8,138 bases of DNA from Chloroflexota bacterium (GTDB taxonomy: Bacteria; Chloroflexota; Dehalococcoidia; Lucifugimonadales; JADFKI01). Positions 1 through 4,663 of this stretch are shown piece after piece; within the stretch, counting starts at the first letter, position 1; the number at the start of each line of letters is the position of its first letter. The notes beneath the pieces are model-generated. The model did not search any database. It worked only from the letters and a program-made list of their open reading frames with translations, and was not told the DNA's origin. The DNA is taken from the NCBI GenBank assembly GCA_009838595.1, contig VXRI01000311.1, positions 1 to 8,138 of the forward strand. Direction: 5' to 3'. Position numbers and translations under genes: made by a program.

Positions 1-41
1 GCTTAGGATAGGAGCAAGATACCGCTACTGGCACGCCACGC

Positions 42-70
42 TTGCACGACCATGTCAATTATTATATTAA
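42..70 (+). promoter_or_regulatory. Possible sigma70-type promoter upstream of the OsmC-family gene
   Basis: TTGCAC at 42-47 resembles a -35 box. It is followed after 17 nt by TATTAA at 65-70, inside a markedly AT-rich patch (about 58-79) that stands out from the GC-rich surroundings. TATATT at 63-68, with a 15-nt spacer, is an alternative -10. Transcription from here would give a leader of roughly 65 nt before the ATG at 142. The match is imperfect and no transcript data exist, so this is only a candidate. Confidence 0.35.
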
Positions 71-128
71 ACATAAAACCTGTGAATTCGCCTCGCGGGC
101 AAAACCGCTCCGGCGCATACGCATACAT

Positions 129-134
129 AAAGGA
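129..134 (+). promoter_or_regulatory. Ribosome binding site that fixes the OsmC-family start
   Basis: AAAGGA lies 7 nt before the ATG at 142. The reading frame stays open upstream to another ATG at 52, but that ATG has no comparable SD sequence and would add 30 residues of low-complexity, non-family sequence. The start at 142 is therefore preferred. Confidence 0.7.
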
Positions 135-141
135 CACGACC

Positions 142-576
142 ATGACAGATCGCCCCACAAGCAGCGTCAACCTAGGCTGGCAGAGAGATTTCCAATTCTC
201 GTCGCAAGATACGCACGGGCACACGGTAACCGTTGACGCGCCGCAAAGCGAAGGCGACACATTCGACGGCATGATGCCCGGCGACCTGCTGCTGACGAGT
301 CTCGGCAGTTGCAGCGGCATCGATGTGGTAAACATACTGCGACGGCAACGCCAAGATGTGACCGGGCTAGAGATAAGCGTTACCGGCGAGCAGCTGCCGG
401 ACGCGCCGTGGACATGGGTTGCCATTGAGTTGCAATACACGGTGCGAGGACGAGGTCTGCGCGAATCCGCCGTCCGCCGCGCAATCGAATTATCGGAAGA
501 ACGTTATTGTTCGATAGGCGCGACGATAGGAGGACGCGCTGAGATTACGAGCACTTTTACGATTGTGGAAGAGTAG
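142..576 (+). CDS. OsmC family protein (YhfA-like thiol peroxidase/redox protein)
   Basis: A 144-residue protein of full family length. OsmC/Ohr-family proteins are cytoplasmic dimers that reduce organic or fatty-acid hydroperoxides with two cysteines. Both cysteines are visible: C57 in the helix motif LGSCSGIDVV (55-64) and C123 in the RYCSIGATI segment (121-129). The pattern of a hydrophobic helix around the first cysteine, then I-E-L-Q-Y and A-I-E-L-S strands and helices before the second, fits the YhfA-like branch better than Ohr. The start at 142 is chosen for its AAAGGA site. The gene points the same way as the metabolic block that follows but is separated from it by 210 nt with its own candidate promoter, so it may be a separate transcription unit. 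The physiological reductant and substrate are not known. Family assignment is firm; peroxidase activity is inferred from the family. Confidence 0.88.
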   Translation: MTDRPTSSVNLGWQRDFQFSSQDTHGHTVTVDAPQSEGDTFDGMMPGDLLLTSLGSCSGIDVVNILRRQRQDVTGLEISVTGEQLPDAPWTWVAIELQYTVRGRGLRESAVRRAIELSEERYCSIGATIGGRAEITSTFTIVEE

Positions 577-703
577 AGACACAGAGGGCACCTTCCGCCA
601 TAAGTGTTTAGATGGTTTGAAGTTACTCTTGCCCCATCGTAACCTGTCCCCAGAGCGAAAATGAGACTTGCGATGGCCACCTGTGCGGCAGTTCGGCGCT
701 GTG

Positions 704-712
704 TGGTATGAT
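704..712 (+). promoter_or_regulatory. Candidate extended -10 promoter for the RraA-dehydrogenase block
   Basis: TGG followed by TATGAT (707-712) matches the extended -10 form TGnTATAAT with one mismatch in the hexamer. No good -35 hexamer lies 16-18 nt upstream, which is typical of extended -10 promoters. Transcription would begin near 719 and leave a leader of about 68 nt before the GTG at 787. It is the best promoter-like sequence before the catabolic gene block. Confidence 0.42.
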
Positions 713-774
713 TTGAATCGTTCACGCAGGCTTTGCCATGCGACTTTTCGACAATTCTGACACTTGCACATATC

Positions 775-780
775 AGGAGG
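775..780 (+). promoter_or_regulatory. Strong Shine-Dalgarno that selects a GTG start
   Basis: A perfect AGGAGG sits 6 nt before the in-frame GTG at 787. The frame is open further upstream to a TTG at 733, but that position has no SD and would put the AGGAGG inside the coding sequence. This site is the main reason for calling the RraA-family protein as 230 residues from GTG 787. Confidence 0.8.
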
Positions 781-786
781 TTGCCA

Positions 787-1479
787 GTGCCTAATTTGAC
801 CGCCGAGCAGTTGGAAGAACTGCGACAGATTCCGACCTGCTCCGTAGCCAACGCCATCGAAACATTCGACGTAATGCCGCGCACGGAAGGATTTATGCTG
901 CCCGCCGTCAAGTCTATCTTCCCGGAAATGGGACACATGATTGGCTACGCGGTTACTGCCGTCATCACTGCGAATATGCCGCCGAGCGGGCATATGAATG
1001 TTTCGCGCCTCGATTGGGTCGATGCGATTTTGAGCGTGCCGGAGCCGCGCGTGCTCGTGCTGCAAGACCTAGACTATCCTAATGTCATCGGCTCGTTCTG
1101 GGGCGAAGTGCAGGCGAACATCCACGGTGCGCTGGGCTGCGTGGGCACCGTAACCGACGGCGGCGTGCGCGACCTAGACGAAATGCGCGAGCTGGGCTTT
1201 AACGCCTTCGCCAGCGATGTGCTCGTCTCCCATGCGTATGTGCACCTCATTGATGTCGCCGTGCCGGTTACCGTCGGCGGCTTGAAGGTGAACATGGGCG
1301 ATATTATACTGGGCGACCAGCACGGCGTGATGAGCGTTCCGCACGACATAGCCGCGGATGTGCCGGCTGCCGTCAAGCGAGTGGAAGATCGCGAGCGCGA
1401 GATGATTAGCCTATGCCAGTCCGAAGACTTCAGCGTGGAAAATCTGAAGAACCAGCTCCGCAAGATGTACGGCGGATAA
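787..1479 (+). CDS. RraA-like / HMG aldolase family protein (4-hydroxy-4-methyl-2-oxoglutarate aldolase or oxaloacetate decarboxylase type)
   Basis: A 230-residue protein starting at GTG 787. The family are cytoplasmic class II (metal-dependent) aldolases that cleave 4-hydroxy-4-methyl-2-oxoglutarate or decarboxylate oxaloacetate, giving pyruvate; some short relatives regulate RNase E. The active-site signature is intact: G106, then DGGVRDLDE (124-132) with R128 and D129 for substrate and metal binding and E132 in the RDx2E pattern. A second conserved patch, G171-D172 followed by GDQHGVMSVP (176-185), matches the family GDxxGVxxxP element with D177. The length and intact RDx2E favour an enzyme over the roughly 160-residue RNase E regulator. 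The C-terminal tail (about 190-230) is charged and helical. It lies 62 nt upstream of the dehydrogenase gene with no terminator between, so co-transcription is likely. The true substrate is not determined. Confidence 0.85.
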   Translation: MPNLTAEQLEELRQIPTCSVANAIETFDVMPRTEGFMLPAVKSIFPEMGHMIGYAVTAVITANMPPSGHMNVSRLDWVDAILSVPEPRVLVLQDLDYPNVIGSFWGEVQANIHGALGCVGTVTDGGVRDLDEMRELGFNAFASDVLVSHAYVHLIDVAVPVTVGGLKVNMGDIILGDQHGVMSVPHDIAADVPAAVKRVEDREREMISLCQSEDFSVENLKNQLRKMYGG

Positions 1480-1541
1480 GCGAATGTCTCGCGCCACCGA
1501 TGGTTCGATGACAGCAGTGTTCAAGTAGTCTGGAGTGCGAT

Positions 1542-2516
1542 ATGCAGGGCGCAAAAGTAGTCTTTCTTCACGGGTTGCGGCCGGAGATTGTGGATGTCAT
1601 AACACAGTACACGCCTGACGGCTGGACGACCGAACTCGCGACCGCCGCCACGCCCATCGACGAGCAGAAGGCGATGGTCGAAGACGCCGACTTCCTGCTG
1701 GTCTATGGCGCGCGCCTTCACGACGATGTTCTGCGCGCCGCCGAGAATGCGCGGCTGGTGCAACTGCTCGCAGCGGGCTATGACAGCATGAATCTACCAC
1801 TCATGGCGGCGCTCGAAGTGCCATGCGCGAACAATGGCGGCGCTAATTCGTGGGCTGTCGCGGATCACGCCCTCTTGCTGATGTTGGCGCTGTACAAGCA
1901 GCTGATGCCCGTCGAACCCGCCACGCGCGAAGGTCGTTGGAACGCGCCGATAACCGGCAGCAATACCTTCGAGATGGCGAACAAGCTCGTGGGCGTGCTG
2001 GGCATTGGTAACATCGGGCGGCAGGTCGCGCGGCGCGTGCTGGGCTTCGACGCGCAGGTGCAGTACTATGACCTGTATCCGCTGGACGAAGAGCGCGAGC
2101 GCGAACTCGATGTGCGCCGTGTCTCGCTCGATGAACTGTTCCGTACATCGGACATCGTAACCTGCCACGCGCCGCTCACGCCGCAGACGCGCCACATCGT
2201 CAACCGCGAGCGCCTTGCCATGATGAAGCCAACAGCTGTGCTAATCAATACCGCGCGCGGTCCCGTAGTGGACGAATCCGCGCTGATAGAGGCGCTCCGG
2301 AACGGCGTGATCGCCGGCGCCGGCTTGGATGTGTTTGAGCAAGAGCCGGTCGATCCCGACAATCCGCTGCTGCGAATGGACAATGTCGTGGTAACGCCGC
2401 ACATGGCAGGCACGACCTGGAACACATGGTTCCGCCGTGCCCAATTCGGCTATGAAAACATGCAGCGCGTCTGGAACGGCGAAGCGCCACAAGCCATAGC
2501 CCGCGACTTCGACTAG
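1542..2516 (+). CDS. D-isomer-specific 2-hydroxyacid dehydrogenase, NAD-dependent
   Basis: A 324-residue enzyme of normal family length (310-340), predicted to interconvert a 2-oxoacid and a D-2-hydroxyacid (glyoxylate/hydroxypyruvate reductase-like or phosphoglycerate dehydrogenase-like). The Rossmann segment begins at about 148 with GVLGIGNIGR (151-160), holding GxGxxG at 154-159. The acidic D177 ending the second strand predicts NAD(H) rather than NADP(H). Catalytic residues are in place: R239 in NTARGP, E268 in DVFEQEP, and H287 in TPHMAG. The C-terminal helix returns to the substrate domain, as in the family. There is no C-terminal ACT domain, so it is not a serine-regulated SerA. A GGAG at 1532-1535 lies 6 nt before the ATG. 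It follows the RraA-like gene closely, which suggests it handles a 2-oxo or 2-hydroxy acid from the same pathway. Substrate is unassigned. Confidence 0.92.
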   Translation: MQGAKVVFLHGLRPEIVDVITQYTPDGWTTELATAATPIDEQKAMVEDADFLLVYGARLHDDVLRAAENARLVQLLAAGYDSMNLPLMAALEVPCANNGGANSWAVADHALLLMLALYKQLMPVEPATREGRWNAPITGSNTFEMANKLVGVLGIGNIGRQVARRVLGFDAQVQYYDLYPLDEERERELDVRRVSLDELFRTSDIVTCHAPLTPQTRHIVNRERLAMMKPTAVLINTARGPVVDESALIEALRNGVIAGAGLDVFEQEPVDPDNPLLRMDNVVVTPHMAGTTWNTWFRRAQFGYENMQRVWNGEAPQAIARDFD

Positions 2517-2639
2517 GCACAAGTTATCAGTTCATAACAGGCAGTTGTCAGCTTGGGTACAATTTACAGCTCCTGATTTACTGATAACTGAAATTCCAAA
2601 GCGACAACTAACAACTCAAAACCCCGAAGGGAGCAAATC
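2517..2639 (+). repeat. AT-richer spacer with degenerate TCAGTTRTC-type repeats and inverted pairs
   Basis: This 123-nt spacer holds several related short units. AGTTATCAGT at 2522-2531 has a perfect 10-bp reverse complement at 2580-2589, and AGTTGTC at 2543-2549 has its reverse complement at 2603-2609. The pairs are interleaved (A, B, A', B') rather than nested. Similar units (CAGTT, TAACTG, AACAACT) recur between them, so this looks like a decayed repeat cluster rather than a single hairpin. A TACAAT at 2558-2563 could be a -10 box but has no clear -35. The SD AGGGAG of the next gene lies at 2628-2633. Confidence 0.5.
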
Positions 2640-2951
2640 GTGGAACCAGTTATAAAGAACTACGAAGGCTTGGAAAACCCAATCTTGGGCCCCGAAGACG
2701 GCGTGCCCAACTATGTGATGCTGTATGTGCAGCACCCGCCGGGAGGTACCAGCCCCGGGCACATCCACGAGTGGGAGCACCAGGCGTTCATCACGGAAGG
2801 CGAGGGCGTGCTGTGGGTCGAGGGCACTGAATATCCTATCAAGAAGGGCGACGCGGTGCTTGTGCCGCCCAATGTGAACCACCAGTTCCGCAACACGGGC
2901 GACACCACGCTGAGCAGGGTTACGGTCAACCCGCTCAACTCTGTGGAATAG
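2640..2951 (+). CDS. Small single-domain cupin protein
   Basis: A 103-residue monocupin, essentially one double-stranded beta-helix, starting at GTG 2640 with AGGGAG 6 nt upstream. Cupin motif 1 is G40-H41-I-H43 followed by EWEHQ and ends at the G54/G56 turn. H41 and H43 are metal ligands, but the usual glutamate ligand is Q48 here. Motif 2 begins at G70-D71 and contains P76, P77, H81 (third histidine) and N85. Three histidines are kept, so metal binding is likely. Such small cupins act as dioxygenases, isomerases, decarboxylases or accessory sugar/organic-acid binding proteins; nothing here distinguishes among these. Its place between a 2-hydroxyacid dehydrogenase and a ThDP enzyme suggests a role in the same organic-acid pathway. 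It may be transcribed separately, because a repeat-bearing spacer precedes it and a long hairpin follows it. Confidence 0.85.
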   Translation: MEPVIKNYEGLENPILGPEDGVPNYVMLYVQHPPGGTSPGHIHEWEHQAFITEGEGVLWVEGTEYPIKKGDAVLVPPNVNHQFRNTGDTTLSRVTVNPLNSVE

Positions 2952-2961
2952 ATATTCACAC

Positions 2962-3011
2962 AAAGCCGCCGGTGATGTCATAACACAGCGTTCGAAATCA
3001 CCGACGGCTTT
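2962..3011 (+). terminator. Long hairpin after the cupin gene (terminator or leader structure)
   Basis: The arm 2962-2976 pairs with 2997-3011 over 15 positions with a single C/A mismatch (2969/3004), enclosing a 20-nt loop. The base of the stem is A-T rich (AAAGCCG against CGGCTTT). The sequence after it, CGCTTTC, is only weakly T-rich, so it is not a textbook intrinsic terminator. It ends 15 nt before the SD of the ThDP enzyme gene, so it could instead attenuate or protect the transcript between the cupin and ThDP genes. The structure is visible; its role is inferred. Confidence 0.55.
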
Positions 3012-3039
3012 CGCTTTCAGGCTGACGGGAGGACGAATT

Positions 3040-4659
3040 ATGCAACGAATGAGCGGTGCGCAGGCTCTTGCACGGCAACTGCGATCCGAAGGCGTCGATG
3101 CCATTTTTACATTGCCGGGCGTGCAGATAATGGCGGCGTTCGACGCTCTATACGACCTGCGCGACGACATCCGGCTTGTGCAGACGCGTCACGAGCAGGC
3201 GACCACTTACATGGCTGACGGCTATGCCAAGGCAACGGGCAAAGTGGGCGTGGCAATGGTCGTGCCCGGTCCCGGCGCGCTCAACGCCACCGCCGGTCTT
3301 GGTACGGCGTTCGCAAGCTCATCGCCTGTGTTGCTCGTATCAGGACAGATTGCCAGTAACACGCTTGGCAAGCGACAGGGACAGCTCCACGAAGTCGAAG
3401 ACCAGCTCGATGTGTTCAAGCCTATCACCAAGTGGAATCACCGTGTAACCGAAGTCGGCGAGATACCGGAGGCTGTGCACGAGGCCTTCCGCCAGCTGAC
3501 GACCGGACGCCCGCGACCTGTCGAACTAGAGGTGCCGCCGGACACCCTCGCCGCTCTGGGCGACGCGGACATCATCGAACCGGAAGTCTTTCCTTCCGCT
3601 GCCGCCGATGCAGACGCCATACGGCGCGCGGCCGAAGTATTGGCGCGCGCAGAACGGCCGGCGATTATTGCCGGTGGCGGCAGCATCATATCCGGCGCGG
3701 CAGATGAACTGCGCGAGGTCGCCGAGTTTCTGCAAGCATCCGTAATGACCACGCAGCAGGGCAAAGGCGCGCTGCCGAACGACCACGACCTGATGGTTGG
3801 CGTGAACTATGCACTCGTGGAGCCGGTACAGCACGTGCTGCCGGAATGCGATGCGCTGCTCGCGGTGGGTACGCGCCTGCTGTTCAGGGCATTCTCTCCC
3901 GACGACGTCCCTCCAATCGTCCACATCGACGCGGACGCCACCGAAATCGGCAAGAACCTGCCAACCGAGGTGGGCATAGTAGGGGACGCGAAGATAGCGC
4001 TGCGGCAGCTGCTCGAACGCTTGCGAGCAATCAGCACGCCAAAGGAATCGCGCAGCCAAGAGATTGCAGGATACAGGCAGTCCGCGAACAATGACCTAGA
4101 CGAACTCGCGTCCGACCAGTTGCGGATAATCCAAGACATACGCGGCGCGCTTGATGACGACGACATTCTGGTAAGCGGCATGACGAACATCGGATACTGG
4201 AGCCATGTAGCGTATCCGGTGAACACGCCGCGCACCTACCTAACATCGTCATACTTTGGCACGCTTGGCTATGCCTACCCGACAGCGCTTGGCGCGAAGG
4301 TAGGCATGCCCGACAAGCGCGTGGTCGCGCTGTGCGGCGACGGCGGCTTCATGTACAATATACAGGAGCTTTCCACAGCCGCGCGATACGGCATCAACGC
4401 CGTGGCCGTCGTATTCAACAACCACGCTTACGGCGCATCCATGTGGGACCAAACGCATCAGTACGGCGAACGCTTCATAGGCACAGACCTGAACAACCCT
4501 GACTTTCTGAAAGTAGCCGAAGCATTCGGAGTAACCGGCATGCAAGCCGAACCTGACGGAATCGGAGACGCGCTGCGACAAGCCTTCCAAGCGGACGCTC
4601 CGGTGTTGCTAGAGGTGGAGCTGCCGAACATGATGCCGCCGTTCCAGATTGTGCGGTAG
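3040..4659 (+). CDS. Thiamine-diphosphate-dependent enzyme, acetolactate synthase/benzoylformate decarboxylase superfamily
   Basis: A 539-residue protein with all three domains of the pyruvate-oxidase-like ThDP superfamily: N-terminal pyrimidine-binding domain (about 3-170), central domain (about 190-325, with AGGGSIISG at 211-219 and an IDAD element at 296-299), and C-terminal diphosphate-binding domain (about 370-530). The ThDP-activating glutamate is E52 in TRHEQA. The diphosphate/Mg motif is G433-D434-G435, followed after 24 residues by N460-N461. The FGTLGYAYPTALGAK segment (406-420) is also typical. Reactions in this superfamily start by decarboxylating a 2-oxoacid and then release an aldehyde or ligate a second carbonyl. 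E52 argues against glyoxylate carboligase, which lacks this residue. There is no adjacent ilvN-like regulatory subunit gene, so anabolic acetolactate synthase is less likely. GGGAGG lies 7 nt before the ATG. Superfamily is certain; substrate is open. Confidence 0.92.
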   Translation: MQRMSGAQALARQLRSEGVDAIFTLPGVQIMAAFDALYDLRDDIRLVQTRHEQATTYMADGYAKATGKVGVAMVVPGPGALNATAGLGTAFASSSPVLLVSGQIASNTLGKRQGQLHEVEDQLDVFKPITKWNHRVTEVGEIPEAVHEAFRQLTTGRPRPVELEVPPDTLAALGDADIIEPEVFPSAAADADAIRRAAEVLARAERPAIIAGGGSIISGAADELREVAEFLQASVMTTQQGKGALPNDHDLMVGVNYALVEPVQHVLPECDALLAVGTRLLFRAFSPDDVPPIVHIDADATEIGKNLPTEVGIVGDAKIALRQLLERLRAISTPKESRSQEIAGYRQSANNDLDELASDQLRIIQDIRGALDDDDILVSGMTNIGYWSHVAYPVNTPRTYLTSSYFGTLGYAYPTALGAKVGMPDKRVVALCGDGGFMYNIQELSTAARYGINAVAVVFNNHAYGASMWDQTHQYGERFIGTDLNNPDFLKVAEAFGVTGMQAEPDGIGDALRQAFQADAPVLLEVELPNMMPPFQIVR

Positions 4660-4663
4660 GGGG

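Larger units (their letters stand above)
577..786 (+). other. Non-coding spacer between the OsmC-family and RraA-family genes
   Basis: This 210-nt stretch has no convincing gene on either strand. The antisense open frames that cross it are shadows that run through both flanking genes. No hairpin followed by a T-run, as expected of an intrinsic terminator, was seen after the stop at 576. The recognisable elements are an extended -10-like box at 704-712 and the SD at 775-780. Confidence 0.6.

Noticed and set aside
52..141. N-terminal extension of the OsmC-family protein from ATG 52
   Set aside because: No SD before ATG 52, the added residues do not fit the family, and AAAGGA correctly spaced before ATG 142 gives the usual length. 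The extension would also overlap the AT-rich promoter-like patch.
3..440. Minus-strand open frame of 145 codons at the left edge
   Set aside because: It lies antisense to the OsmC-family gene, its translation shows no recognisable domain, and there is no SD at its start.
577..660. Intrinsic terminator after the OsmC-family gene
   Set aside because: No stem of useful length followed by a T-run was found on the plus strand.
733..786. TTG start at 733 for the RraA-family protein
   Set aside because: The perfect AGGAGG at 775-780 serves the GTG at 787, and the extra 18 residues are not family-like.
490..1065. Long minus-strand open frame (191 codons) across the OsmC-RraA spacer
   Set aside because: It overlaps two well-supported plus-strand genes, its translation is rich in H, R and S as expected of an antisense shadow, and it has no family motif.
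787..1479. RNase E activity regulator RraA
   Set aside because: The protein is 230 residues, much longer than the roughly 160-residue regulator, and keeps the complete RDx2E aldolase signature in a metabolic gene context.
3040..4659. Glyoxylate carboligase
   Set aside because: Tempting because of the nearby malate synthase, but the ThDP-activating glutamate (E52) is present, whereas glyoxylate carboligase lacks it.
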